Shown one piece after another: positions 1-48,300 of a stretch of 64,000 bases of DNA. Within the stretch, counting starts at the first letter, position 1. Every line of letters begins with the position of its first letter. Source of the DNA: Glandiceps talaboti (Eukaryota; Hemichordata; Enteropneusta; Spengelidae); assembly GCF_964340395.1 (NCBI RefSeq), contig NC_135552.1, positions 4,539,201-4,603,200 on the forward strand, given 5' to 3'. Below the pieces are notes generated by a model. It saw nothing but the letters and a program-made list of their open reading frames with translations. It was not told the origin of the DNA and did not search any database. The translations under genes were made by a program, and so were the position numbers.

Positions 1-908
1 ATGTTAGTAAGATTTGTGTCTAGCCAGACGATAAGATTTAGCAATATTAGTTCTGTTTCTCAGTGGCTCTTATTGTATCTTTCAATAAAGTCGAATAACA
101 AAAGCCACCCTTAGGTGACTGATAGAGAGGGGACAGATTTCAAAAGTCTTCATACAAAGTGTCCAAACTTTCTGTTTTATTGGTACTTGTATATGAGATC
201 AAGAGTATGTAATAGGCATGAACGATTCAATCCGGTCTGCTTGAGAATGAGGTGTACAATTTCTTGTATGTGTTCTCTTCGTTACCATTTTGTCTCTTAG
301 TTGTTATTGTAGTCGTCGTCGTCGTTGTTGTTGTTATTCATAACATGACGTCAATGATCAAGATATGTGAAGAAAAAAACATCGATTAAAAAAATCAGTC
401 AGTAGTTCAAAGTAAATTCTTGTACTTTTATCAAAAGGAATGCCACCGTCACAAAGTTAGTCATACAATAAAATTGGTTTATCAAGCCTGTGTTTAATAA
501 GTAAACCGACATATAGATGAACAACTATGGTAAACAAAGTATAAACATATAGTATCTTAGGTGTTCCCCGTAGGAACGTTTGTGACAGTTTGGTCACAGC
601 GACTGTATGACCTTTGACTAACTAAGAAAAAATTGTAATTAATTTTTAATTTTCACGTTTCTTCACCTTACAACTTGCCATATATAAATCATCACAATAT
701 TGGAAAGACGGAAGATTAGGGTAACAACCTCGGCTTTGGTATAACACACATCAGCGATTAAAATCATTCAGCTGACATTGCAATGTTGTACCACATCTAG
801 CAATTTGAAATAAATGATTTTGGTATCAAATGTTATTATGAAAATTTCTTTAATTTTTGTTTCTCCAATCTAACTACTGTAAAAAGTCTTCTTTTTTCTT
901 GATTTCAG
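1..908. other. Intron (or upstream flank) before the first visible exon
   Basis: AT-rich DNA ending in the acceptor TTGATTTCAG at 908. The first visible exon needs one base of codon from upstream (phase 1), so this stretch should be intron. It holds a short GTC/GTT triplet run near 312-337. The small reading frame at 115-300 has no domain or splice support, and I see no other gene. Confidence 0.6.
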
Positions 909-36369
<35,461 letters not shown>

Positions 36370-37330
36370 GTATTACATGATCATGAATGGTGCCAAAACA
36401 CAGGATAACTCAATATGTCAAAATATCACGATTATATCAACTACCATAGATCAAATAAAATAGGGAAAATTGGCGAATCAGCATTTATAGGGCAGACTCC
36501 AGATCTGTACATTTTCCTGAGTAATTTTAGTTTCACAAAGAATTACGTATTCTATTCTAATTATCTAATCACCACTAGTTATCAGAAATCGGTAGTATCA
36601 ATGAACAATTCTATGGCATACTTTTTGCTTATACCTATAAGTTGCCATTGACATCAAATGTTATAGAGAAACAAAATTTACATAAGGAATACAATTATAC
36701 TGCCAACAAATAATATGGGTTGATTTAAAGTTGTGGTAATACTTATCCAGATTGATCAGCAGGGAAGCTCCTCTACACGTCTAGGTAACCAAGACCATAT
36801 CATTTATGTTAAATGTAACAATGGTATTACAATATTATCCCATAATTCACCATTCAAGATGGCTGTTTACAAGCTGTTTAAATATCTTCGCCAACTTGGA
36901 TGGCGTTTTTATGTTTTAATCCATGCCTGTTACTGTTCGATGCAGTTGTTCTAATGCTGTACTCATAATCTCTAACGTTAACGATGGTTCTTGTATTAAA
37001 TTCAGAAATTGACTTGGATGGAGGGAGTTCAGTCACTTAGTTTATTTACCAATATGATGATGTATCTAAGTATTTTTAATTCTAGTCTATTGTGTGGTTT
37101 TGGAGCAATGCATATATTTTGCTTAGGCCAAATAAAATCACAGTGTGAGATGTGAGGTTCTGAAATCAAAACGTATAATTCAATACTAGTGTTGGTAAAG
37201 ATGTAGACTTCTACTTTTAATATCATTTTTATCATGCATATATATTATTATTATTTTTATCATGCAAATAGTTGCATTGTGACAGCTTAACGATTCGAAT
37301 CAGTGGGGAAATAAAGGTTATCAGAACAAC
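36370..37330 (+). other. Probable 3' UTR with AATAAA near 37310
   Basis: AT-rich non-coding DNA after the stop. AATAAA signals occur at about 36455, 37126 and 37310 and beyond. GGGGAAATAAAGG at 37306-37318 is a reasonable end, but the site cannot be fixed without transcripts. Confidence 0.45.
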
Positions 37331-37954
37331 ACATTTTGTTTGTCTCAGTCATATAGCAAATTTCTAGTGATTTCTTTGAAGTTGTATCCTCAAATATAAT
37401 TATTGTCGATTTGAATATATAACGAGAGAATGTATTTTAAAATTTGACAACTAACATGACAAATCCATTGATATACTTTCTAAATGCCATGTATGATCCC
37501 TTGCTGTAACTGGAGGAAGTTTACATACTAAAACAGTGGCGTTAAATTTTAACAAAATTTACAATATTTGTACCTTTTTATTATACCATTTATGACTAAT
37601 TCTATACTAGTCTATTGACCAAGACATGTACTGTGTTTGGATGGAGTATACATGTACTTAATATACTAACCAAAGAATAACATGCAAGACTAATAAAGTC
37701 ATTGATTAATAAAACAATATTGGGTCAGTTTCTTTTTATTTATTGAAAACCCTAATATCAATGGAAGTTGGGAACCTACATGTATGATGTCCATGGCAGT
37801 TCGATTTGGTGAACCATACATAGCCGAGGTCAATATCAATAAAATTACCAGTAAGGTCCAGATTAACAGTTGCAATGTTAGGAAGGGATACAGTGAGATC
37901 AACTATTAATAAGTTAACATAGACACAAACTATAGCATCATATGTATCATGATG
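37331..37954. other. Intergenic AT-rich DNA
   Basis: No supported gene. Further AATAAA-like signals occur near 37688-37706 and could also end the upstream transcript. Confidence 0.5.
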
Positions 37955-38700
37955 CTTGTCGATGTAGCTTATAGTTTTAATGAGTAATTTGCAAAATAAA
38001 TGAGCTTTGGTAATAAGGCTATATCTTAAGAATCTAAACTTTAAAATCAACATAACTTGGCTCATACATTTACCATAAAAGAGCGAATATGTGTTGCAAT
38101 GCTTGTTGATGCATGTTATAATTTTAATGAGGAATTTGCATAATTAATGAGTTCAGTAATTAAACTATGCATGAAGATTGCACTCTTCAAATTCCACAGC
38201 ATTTGGTACATATATCTACCATAACAAAACACACATATTCTAAACAGTCAGTTGGTTTTACTGTTCATGAGTAACTTTCATAATTAATGATTTTCAGTAA
38301 GTCATATCTAATGAATACATACTTCAAATTCCACGAAATTTGGTATATACATCAATCATATTAAGCATGCATGTCCTATATAAAGTCTATAGCCATAATA
38401 TTAGTATTTAGTTTTGATGAGTAATTGGCATAATTAATGGATCTTGGTAATTAGAATAGAAATTTCAAATTCAGTATAATTTGGCACATACATCAACCAT
38501 AACAAAGCCCACGTATCCTACAAATCCTATTGGCATAGTTTTTATTTTTATTGATTAATGTGCATAATTAATTATTTTTTTAATTAGCCTACATCTTTAT
38601 AAGAATGCATTCCAATAATGTGTCTAGGAGCAAACACCTAGGGGTTGCCCTTACAGGAGGCATTCACTTTAAGTCTGGTGATAGGTTGATATAAGATATC
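37955..38700 (+). repeat. Dispersed repeat with ~125-bp tandem core, largest copy
   Basis: Five or so degenerate units share CAAATTCCA(C/G), TTTGGTA(C/T)ATA, AACAAA(A/G)C(A/C)CA, TTTTGATGAGTAA and TGCATAATTAATG. The copy ends GGGGTTGCCCTTACAGGAGG then CATTCACTTTAAGTCT (38641-38676). It has the same order and end as the copy at 30240-30765. Confidence 0.78.
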
Positions 38701-38982
38701 AATAAAAGTTGGTGTAATTTACACTCACATTAGGGCAACATCTTTAAAGTGAGTTTGGCAGCATATTTGATCTACCTAAATTACAGGGCGATTTAATCCA
38801 TATAAGCAAAGCACCACTTGTGGTTTATTCAAAGTTCGCATATATAGTTTGCTAATAGTACATTTCCAATAGTTACCAATGCATTTATGTTCAAAAGCTC
38901 CCCATTTGTGCAGCAAGAGATGTTATAGTACTATTTCCAGTCGTTGCATTAGTATTAGATGGAAATATAACATTTTCAACTA
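38701..38982. other. Intergenic, no feature seen
   Basis: AT-rich sequence between the dispersed repeat and the TTAGGG tract, with no supported gene or repeat. Confidence 0.5.
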
Positions 38983-39055
38983 GTTAGGGTTAGAGGTTAG
39001 GGTTTAGAGGTTAGAGTTAGGGCTAGGGTTAGGGTTAGGGTTAGGGGTTAGGGGA
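38983..39055 (+). repeat. Interstitial TTAGGG telomere-type repeats
   Basis: GTTAGGG units with variants (TTAGAGG, TTTAGAGG, CTAGGG, TTAGGGG), about 11 in 73 bp. Known: TTAGGG is the telomere repeat of most animals outside arthropods and nematodes. It lies about 390 bp beyond the 3' end of the reverse-transcriptase relic read on the minus strand. Confidence 0.85.
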
Positions 39056-39439
39056 CAGGAATGGGAGAACAAGAAACGAGTTACGGTTTTGTAAACTGAT
39101 GCCGGTGTGCATGCTAAATATATTGTGTTGTTGTGCTAGAGTGTGATAGTTCTGTGTGTATAGGAGTGTGTGTGTATGTGTGTGTGGGGGGGTGTAGTGC
39201 CGGGGTTTGTTTTGGAGCGAGATTGGGGATTGAGTTCGGGTAACACGGTAAAGGTGGGTGTGGTGTTAAGCAAATATATTTTTGGGGGAAGTAGGGTGAA
39301 TACAGGAGGTAAAAGTGGTTAGTTTGAGTGTGGAAAGTGGTATAAAGACGAACTAGCGGAGTAGGTGAAAACCGGCGTAGAGGGCGTGGTGTTCGGTGTG
39401 ACAGTGAGTGTCACTCTCCTTTTCGGTTTTTATTGAAGG

Positions 39440-40224
39440 TTAAGGCCTCGTGGGTGTAGATTCTTTATCCATTGTCTTTCCAATTTTAGGCGGATGATTC
39501 TGGATTTGGTAGGGGACTCGAGTGTATTGCATTTGAAAAGTGGGGTAATTCTGATTTTTCAGATTCTTTGGTCTCAGAAATGACGTGATGGGTGGAAGGG
39601 CGAAGATATCTGCAGTGGTGCTGTTTTTAAGTAATGTGGCGGTGTGGTGTTTATGAATAATTCATGAGATCGATGGAAGTCGAGGGTTGTAGGTCAATAC
39701 CAGTGGTATTCTTCTATTATAGTGTTGTTACTGTTGGGGGGGGGGGTAGTGAGTCGGCCACGATTAAGGGCACGATTAAATTGCCGCACAATCAGGGTGT
39801 GGGGATAGTTACTATTGCATAAATAACGATAGAGGTTGCGGAGATGTTCCAGTTTAGTTTGATTAGAGGAACAGATACGTAAAATTCTGATAGCTTGGCC
39901 AAAGGGTATTGCATTGATACAATGTCGAGGGTGGCATGATGAAAAGTGTAGAAAGGCATGGCTGTCTGTTGCCTTGACATGTAAAGTGGTGTGGAGTTTT
40001 CCATTTTTTAGAATGAGTCTGGTATCTAGAAATGATACTGAGTGTTCAGACATGGTGTAGGTAAATTTAATAGTGGGGTGTAGGGAATTGGCGACCTCTA
40101 TGAACTTTATGAATTTGATAATGAGGGGTGGCGGACATGAGAATAGGCAGATCACATCGTCAATGAATCTGTCCGAAGAAAAGGGGCGGGTATTTGGTTC
40201 TGCGGTACGAAGTAGGATTGTCTC
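39440..40224 (-). pseudogene. Penelope-like reverse transcriptase fragment, decayed
   Basis: Read on the minus strand, the frame opens after a TAA at 40225-40227 and contains RFIDDVICLF, the RT catalytic motif C. It continues SVSFLDTRLILKNGKL, KATDSHAFLHFSSCHP, INAIPFGQAIRILRICSSN, then RQFNRALNRG. After a frameshift near 39700 the thumb region appears (PLVLTYNPRLPSIS, stop, ADIFALPPITSFLRPKNLKN), ending at TAA 39440-39442. These blocks recall RT palm/thumb sequences of Penelope-like elements. The frameshift and internal stop show it is dead. The fingers and early palm are missing, and no GIY-YIG endonuclease was recognised downstream. The family assignment is from memory; a related retroelement clade is possible. 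Confidence 0.75.
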
Positions 40225-40229
40225 TTAAT

Positions 40230-41915
40230 CTTTAATCATCTATCAGAACTAAAAAAAAGTTTACATTCCGAATCGGTACATTTATTTTAGTAAACAATAA
40301 TTTTCCCGGTTTATAAAGTGTATTCGTATCAAAACGTGCAAATACTTTAACTGGATTTGTTAATATCAACTTCAATGTTAAACGGGTTCAAAGGTTAGGC
40401 TGAGCACAACTGGTTCAGTTTTGCTATATGCGTGTTGCAATGTTTTCAAATATGCCTAGCAACAAAACCACGCCCATAGCAACAGTAAAACAATGGTACA
40501 TATTGCATGGGTACCAATATGGATTGGCATGTGGATAAACATTTTTTTAGAATATCAAAAATTCTATAGTTGTGCTACAAAGCCATTGGAGATTTTCTAT
40601 CTTAGCTGTATTTTTTTATTCATAGGAGATCCCGAAAAGTCCTTTACATACCCCAACTCTGCAACACGCTACCTATCTAAAATACGCACTGTTATAAGAT
40701 TTGGCAATTTTGGCTAAGGAGAGAGACCTGCAATGCACACTGAAGGGTGCCATTATGGGAAATAACCAATGTTAGGAGTTTGTTTTGTGCTCACAACAGG
40801 CTTCATCTGACATATCATTGTGTTGGCATTGTTTCAAGGAGAGTGAAGCCATATCTTGCATTTGTTTACTGGCTGGATCTGTGACTCCTCTACACGTACT
40901 AAATGCTACGTTTTGATCGGCCTACATTCGAGAATGCAATACATATAGTTCTTTTAAAAGCTATATGCTAGAATTACTTTGTTTTTACTATTCATTTTGA
41001 AAGACAAGTCTAAACACAGAACATTCTCAATCAAAGGTTGAAAATGTTGTATGTTTGTAATGAAAGAGTATATACCCTATAATCAGGATGAAAAAAATCA
41101 CAAATCGGCTTCTCCTTCTTTCACTTAGTGAAGTTGAAAAACGAACCCCTCGTCATACTTCATGAATTCGATGCCGTCCATTCTAAAGGCCCTTATCATG
41201 GCTAGTATAGAGATGGTCGTCAAATATTGAAACAATTACATCAGATACTAAGACCGGGAATTCCGGAATTGTCCGCTAAACCTTCTGTAACAAGATACAA
41301 ATTGTCTCTGAATCACCGTGTGAGGGCGCAATCCAAGAGAAGCGTCTTGTGCATGTGCTGGTGCTACTTTTCTTATACTACCCTGAAGGATTGAACACGA
41401 AGTATAGCGGAGGGTCACTATGTTTATGCTGGGAGGGTCACGATTCTTTGTGCAATGAAATTTGTGATCACAGATAACAGAGAAGAAGAAGGGTCGGTAG
41501 TTTTTGTGCAATGTCCTGGGGAGGGTCAATCTTGTTCAAACAATGAACTTCTGAAAAACACATTCGATATGAATTATTTTATAAACTTATATCAAATTTA
41601 TGAATTTCACGATACACATAAATTATACCGAGTGTTGTCAACACAGATTTAATATATTGTTTTCACAAAAATAAGGCAGAATGACAAAGTTAATAGAGAA
41701 TATCGACGAAATAATGTGACACAAACAAATTAAAACAACAAGATTAATTCAACAGAATTACACTTTTTATTACAAATTATACACCAAAAAGGCTTTATAA
41801 TGGTGGCCATCTATAAAGTGGCATAGTTGTTTGACTTTTCTGGAGGTAGACCGTAGATTTAACCAGTCTTTCATCAATCTAGGTATGGTGCTATAAGTGC
41901 TTCAATTTCAAAACA
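40230..41915. other. Intergenic, no supported gene
   Basis: Several reading frames up to about 93 codons lie on both strands around 41248-41650, overlap each other and show no domain or splice support. I see nothing to annotate. Confidence 0.55.
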
Positions 41916-42072
41916 ATGAAGAGCGCCACCACTGTCCAAAAAGAGAATATCACGGCTAGCGTCGTCAACGGCAACAATATTGTGTTCCTTTGTCATCATA
42001 TTCCGGTTTATGTCGCGAGTGTCAACGCAGTGCCGTATCACATTTCAAACATTGTCGTCGAATATCATCACG
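41916..42072 (+). CDS. Possible first coding exon of an unknown gene
   Basis: ATG at 41916 has a good context (CAAAACAATGAAG). 52 codons follow (MKSATTVQKENITASVV ... NIVVEYHH), ending at a strong donor G/GTGAGT in phase 1. Base composition is richer in C and CG than the flanks. There is no signal peptide or known domain, and I could not identify the next exon. It may be a chance frame. Confidence 0.25.
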
Positions 42073-43431
42073 GTGAGTGCTTGATATTATCTTTTTTCAC
42101 ATAAGTCGAACGCGAATTGACTCCCACAGATAGAAGAAGCGGACCATGTTTCTGTAAAGTTTTATTTGAATAACTTCAAGTAATTCAAAGTCGTTGACGG
42201 TTATTCAACTGACAGTGATCATGATTGCATGTAACTTGTTCATTTATTTTAATGTCTACGCCTGTTACACGTATGGTTTTCGATGGACTTTGTTTTGAAG
42301 CCGGATTCCATAAATGTGAGTGTTAAATACCCGGTAAACAACATGGTAAATAATACAATCATATGTTTTGAAATTTGATGGGATCAACGCGTGGTGCAGT
42401 TCAGTTTCACATGCTTCCATGATGGTTTCTAATTCTAACATAGACAAGATGTATCTCTGTAGGTTATAAATAATTAGACATATTTTGATGGTCGTTTCTT
42501 TTGTTAAGATATGCGTGAATAAGTCTTGCGTCGATTTATTTTCTAAATTTTGAATTTCACCAGATGCCAAAGTTGTTACATTGTGTGCTAAATGTTGCTG
42601 TTAGTATCAAATTTTGTGTTTACATTGACCGTCTCAGTTTTCGGACAGGGTCATGTTATTCGTCAATTTACTATTGGATAAAATCGGTACTGTATCAGTT
42701 TTACAAAAACTTCACGACTTTCTTTAGATCACAATCTTATAATCAGGAAGTGATTTTGTAAATGAAGTAGGATTCGAAGTTTAATATGACCCTACATGTC
42801 AAGAACTTAATAACGAACAGATTTTATTGTGTACAGTACACATTTCACACTGGTTTATGTACTCTCTCATATATAGCGACTCTCCGCCTTTCTTTTATTT
42901 ATGTGATGCAAAATATTTTTTAATGATATTTATCACTAAAGTTAATTGTTTTGAAATAATTATCAACAATGCACACTTTCATCACAGACCGTAGCGGTCG
43001 CGGTCGACGTTCAAACGCGAGAAAACAATCTTTATCTGAAATATAAATATATTTGTTTGCTCCATATATGTTTAACAATTTTGCTTCTAAAACATTGGAA
43101 TCCTTGGAAATGTCACGTCATTTCATTGAAGCATTGGCAGAAGACTAAGGTAATCACGAGTTGAATTAAAATGCAATAATATTTCTGAAATATTTGTAAC
43201 AGTTTCACGTACTTTGGTTTCGTGAAAATCGTTATAACCTCGACGTGTTGCAACAGATGACATTTCTAAAAATAGATACAACGAGGTAGACCAAAATTGT
43301 GAAAGTTTGACAATGGCAATATGACATGTGGGAGAAAACATGGGTGACCGGTTTATCCAAGTAGTTTTTTTCCAAGTAGACAATTGTCCGAAAACTGAGA
43401 CAGCTAGTGTTTGATCTTTTTGATGTAGTTA
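42073..43431. other. Intergenic or intron, no supported gene
   Basis: The reverse-strand frame at 42265-42570 is open for about 100 codons but begins only with a TTG and lacks an acceptor or domain. Nothing else stands out. Confidence 0.5.
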
Positions 43432-43846
43432 AGTTAGGGGTGAGATCAATATAGGATAAAAAACTAAATTCTTTTTGAGGGGTGGGGTTGAGCCATTTTA
43501 GTTCTCATCCTACAAAATCGATTTTACTTTTAATGAATTTTGTACCCCTAAATACAAGTATTCTTTAAAAATGTCATTGTCAAATTGAGAAATGGAAGAT
43601 TTTTTGCCATAGTAAATGCATGGCATTAAAAATAAAATAGATTGTCAGCAAAAGAACTATTTTTTTCCTCTCTACACATTCATAGCACTACATACTGTAC
43701 TACACACTGATTTGAAATTGTGTGGTTTGAAGCAAAGCAATTTTCAATTTTTGCCAATTTAGTTAAATGTGGGGGTGTCTGAGGCCTTAGTATAAAATTT
43801 TACTTTTTTATCCTACATTGAACTATTGATCTCACCCCTTACATAT
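43432..43846. mobile_element. MITE-like element with ~40-bp terminal inverted repeats
   Basis: The left end, TTAGGGGTGAGATCAATATA then GGATAAAAAACTAAAT, is inverted at 43800-43846 (ATTTTACTTTTTTATCCTAC ... ACTATTGATCTCACCCCTTAC). The interior is non-coding. Target-site duplications are not obvious. Confidence 0.75.
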
Positions 43847-44177
43847 ATTACATGCATCTATATTTAGGTAATATGTGGTAGCCAACCTTTTTTTTTCAAA
43901 TTCAAAATGTCAACTCCAAAATGTCCTTCTAGATGATTTATACAAATGATCAAACACTGCATAGTAGCTCCTCCTCAATCTGCTATTGAATCCACATCAG
44001 AAAGAACAATATTAAAAGACCTAGCTAGTGGAAACAGTTATCCAGTTTAAGATATTTTAGTCACAGTATTTAGAACCATCTTCTAACGGACTCAGGTTTG
44101 TTTTCCTTCTGCTTATAGACCGTTGAACAAAATGATGAACTTATCAAAAACATATTTACATATCATAACACAACATA

Positions 44178-44514
44178 ATTAAAGGGGAACACCACTCCAG
44201 GAAATAGAGACATTTTCATAAACTATGGGTTCTGGAAAGCAATTTCATAATTTTACATCACCTATCAATGAGTACAAAATGCTATACACCAGTGTGAAAC
44301 AGCTGTCATGAATATCCAGTGCTCAACCACTGAATAATGTATTATCTCCCATGATGCAATTCAAACACCCATAGCAAAGATACCCTATAAATGCACAAGA
44401 TCAACTTGATGTTTCTCTGACACTGAAAATAACTAAGATCACGAAATCACTGCCCATAACCCATAGTTTAAGATGTGTCTCTTTCCTGAATCGTGTTCCC
44501 TTTCATAAAACAAA
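44178..44514. mobile_element. MITE-like element with ~55-bp terminal inverted repeats
   Basis: The left end (AAAGGGGAACACCACTCCAG, GAAATAGAGACATTTTCATA, AACTATGGGTT) is inverted at the right end (AACCCATAGTTTAAGATGTG, TCTCTTTCCTGAATCGTGTT, CCCTTTCA) with few mismatches. The interior is non-coding. The ends are unrelated to the element at 43432. Confidence 0.78.
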
Positions 44515-44587
44515 TACATTATAGAAATACTTGAAGTTGTTCAAATATTGGCACAGATTCTAAATTTCTTGAAATATTGGCTTAAAA

Positions 44588-44745
44588 AGTGGCACAAGCT
44601 GAGTTTGCAAACATTTACTTATGAAAAAACTTACATAAAATTTCAATTAAAACTATGTTAGTATAATATTATGCCTTCTAGGATATGATAATTACTCCTG
44701 ACTTTGTCAGAACAGTTGATTGCACTGTAGAGATTTTTCATACGT
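44588..44745. repeat. Diverged relative of the 3247-4045 element core
   Basis: GTGGCACAAGCTGAG, ACTTACATAAAA, TATGCCTTCT, and CAGAACAGTTGATTGCACTG follow the same order as 3690-3845 (ATGGCACAAGCTGAG, ACTTACAAAAC, CATACCTTCT, TAGAACTGTTGATTG). Confidence 0.5.
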
Positions 44746-45394
44746 GTAAAACATTACATCTTCAGACCATTTATAAGATATTGTAAATCATAATACATGT
44801 ACAAGGCTTTGAGTTCAGTCAATTGCAAGAACATGTTCAAAGTAAAATACTGAATGTAACTTTTTGATATATAGCAAATATTACATCCCAAAACTTATAT
44901 CACAACTCTGCCTGTGACCCTTTAAATAATCAAGCCACCATATGTAGGTATATATGTATATAAGTGTAGTTTAATTGGAAAAAAAGAAAAAAAATTAAAG
45001 CTACAACTGACACATTTTTAAAAAGTTTTATTAGGATATATTGATTTATTCATAACATTATACACCCTGAACAGTCATAAATCATCTGCAGGTAAACCTA
45101 TTTTGTGTAAATAAACATAAGATATGGTATGGTATGGTATAGTATGGTACAATATCAAAATTAAAAAGATATTAGTTTTGGTCAATACCCTAAATCAGTG
45201 CTCCAAAATTATCAAAATTTCAACATATTACTACACTACTTAAGGATAAAATTGACTACTAAACATGTCTAATCAATGACATTTAAACAATTTATGCAGC
45301 TACAACTAGCGCTCTACTTACTTGTTTTTTCAAATAAGTTTCGAAAAGCTTATGGCCTAACAAAGCTCACAGTATAATAGTATAGCTCAGTGAA
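44746..45394. other. Intergenic, no supported gene
   Basis: AT-rich sequence with a short GGTAT pentamer run near 45125-45150. No reading frame of interest. Confidence 0.55.
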
Positions 45395-48300
45395 GAAATA
45401 TCTCAAGTCAAGGTAGGGTTTCTTTCCCTTTCATAAATTCCCTTACAACTAGATGGACTGTTTTTTATACCATGGCATAGTAGGTAGGTATCCTTCTCTC
45501 CAAGTAGTGTTTTTGTCCCATCATATCTTGCCTTATAGCTAGGTGGACTGTTTTGAAAATACCACTGTGAGGTAGGTAGGTATCCATCACTGAAGAAATA
45601 TTTCAACTCAAGGTAGTGTTTCTCTCCCATCATTGCCTTACAGCTAGGTGAACTGTTTTGAAAATACCACTGTGAGGTAGGTAGGTATCCATCACTGAAG
45701 AAATATTTCAACTCAAGGTAGTCTTTCTCTCCCATCATATCTTGCCTTACAGCTAGGTGGACTGTTTTTGTAATTTAAATATGCAGTAGGTAGGTATCCA
45801 TCACACAAGAAATATTTGAATTCAAAGTAGTGTTTCTCTCCCATCATATCTTGCCTTACAGCTTGGTGGACTGTTCTGAAAATACCACTGTGTGGTAGGT
45901 AAGTATCCAACACTGAAGAAATATTTCAACTCAAGGTAGTCTTTCTCTCCCATCATATCTTGCATAACAGCTAGGTGGATTGTTTTGAAAATACCACTGT
46001 GTGGTAGGCAGGTAATATCCAACAGTGAAGAAATATTTCAACCCCAGGTACTGTTTCTGTCCCATCATATCTTCCCTTACAGCTACATGTAGGTGGACTG
46101 TTTTGAAAACACCATTGTGTGGTGGGCAGGTATCCAACAGTGAAGAAATATTTCAACTCCAGGTACTGTTTCTGTCCCATCATATCTTACCTTACAGCTA
46201 GGTGGACTGTTTTGAAAATACCACTGTGTGGTAGGTAGGTATCCAACACTGAAGAAATATTTCAACTCCAAGTAATGTTTCTCTCCCATCATATCTTGCC
46301 TCACAGCTAGGTGGACTGTACTTTTTCAAAATTCCAATATGCGACAGGTAGGTTTTCATCACTGAAGAAATATTTCAATTTAATGTTGTGTTTCTATCCC
46401 ATCATATCTTGCCTTGCAGCTAGTTGGACTGTTTTTGTAATTTAAATATGCAGTAGGTAGGTATCCATCACACAAGAAATATTTGAACTCAAAGTAGTGT
46501 TTTCTCCCATCATATCTTGCCTTACAGCTAGGTGGACTGTTTTGAAAATACCACTGTGTGGTAGGTAGGTATCCAACACTGAAGAAATATTTCAACTCAA
46601 GGTAGTGTTTATCTCCCATCATATCTTGCCTTACAGCTAGGTGGACTGTTTTGAAAATACCACTGTGTGGTAGGTAGGTATCCATCACAGAAGAAATATT
46701 TCAACTCAAGGTAGTGTTTATCTCCCATCATATCTTGCCTTTCAGCTAGGTGGACTGTTTTGAAAATACCACTGTGTGGTAGGTAGGTATCCATCACTGA
46801 AGAAATATTTCAACTCAAGGTAGTGTTTCTCTCCCATCATATCTTGCCTTACAGCTAGGTGCATTGTTTTGAAAATACCACTGTGTGGTAGGTAGGTATC
46901 CATCACTGAAGAAATATTTCAACTCAAAGTAGTGTTTCTCTCCCATCATATCTTGCCTTACAGCTAGGTGGACTGTTGTGAAAATACCACTGTGTGGTAG
47001 GTAGGTATCCAACACTGAAGAAATATTTCAACTCCAAGTAGTGTTTCTCTCCCATCATATCTTGCCTTACAGCTAGGTGGACTGTACTTTTTCAAAATTC
47101 CAATATGCGACAGGTAGGTATTCATCACTGAAGAAATATTTCAATTTAATGTTGTGTTTCTCTCCCATCATATCTTGCCTTACAGCTAGGTGGACTGTTG
47201 TGAAAATACCACTGTGTGGTAGGTAGGTATCCAACACTGAAGAAATATTTCAACACCAAGTAGTGTTTCTCTCCCATCATATCTTGCCTTACAGCTAGGT
47301 GGACTGTACTTTTTCAAAATTCCAATATGCGACAGGTAGGTATTCATCACTGAAGAAATATTTCAATTTAATGTTGTGTTTCTATCCCATCATATCTTGC
47401 CTTGCAGCTAGTTGGACTGTTTTTGTAATTTAAATATGCAATAGGTAGGTATCCATCACAGAAGAAATATTTAAACTCAAAGTAGTGTTTTCTCCCATCA
47501 TATCTTGCCTTACAGCTAGGTGGACTGTTTTGAAAATACCACTGTGTGGTAGGTAGGTATCCAACACTGAAGAAATATTTCAACTCAAGGTAGTGTTTCT
47601 CCCCCATCATATCTTGCCTTTCAGCTAGGTGGACTGTTGTGAAAATACCACTGTGTGGTAGATAGGTATCCAACACTGAAGAAATATTTCAACTCCAAGT
47701 AGTGTTTCTCTCCCATCATATCTTGCCTTACAGCTAGGTGGACTGTACTTTTTCAAAATTCCAATATGCGACAGGTAGGTATTCATCACTGAAGAATTTA
47801 ATATTTCAATTTAATGTTGTGTTTCTCTCCCATCATATCTTGCCTTACAGCTAGGTGGACAGTTTTCGAAAATATCACTGTCTGGGAGGTAGGTATCCAT
47901 CACTGAAGAAATATTTCAACTCAAGGTAGTGTTTCTTTCCCATCATATCATGCCTTACTGCTAGATTGACTGTTTTTGTAATTTAAATATGCAGTAGGTA
48001 GGTATCCATCACACAAGAAATATTTGAACTCAAAGTAATGTTTCTCTCCCATCATATCTTGCCTTACAGCTAATTGGACTGTTTTGAAAATACCACTGTG
48101 TGGTCGGTAGGTATCCAACACTGAAGAAATATTTCAACTCAAGGTAGTGTTTCTCTCCCATCATATCTTGCCTTACAGCTAGGTGCATTGTTTTGAAAAT
48201 ACCACTGTGTGGTAGGTAGGTATCCATCACTGAAGAAATATTTCAACTCAAGGTAGTGTTTATCTCCCATCATATCTTGCCTTACAGCTAGGTGGACTGT

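Noticed and set aside
42265-42570. 101-codon minus-strand frame
   Set aside because: It opens only with TTG, has no acceptor at its start, and shows no recognisable domain.
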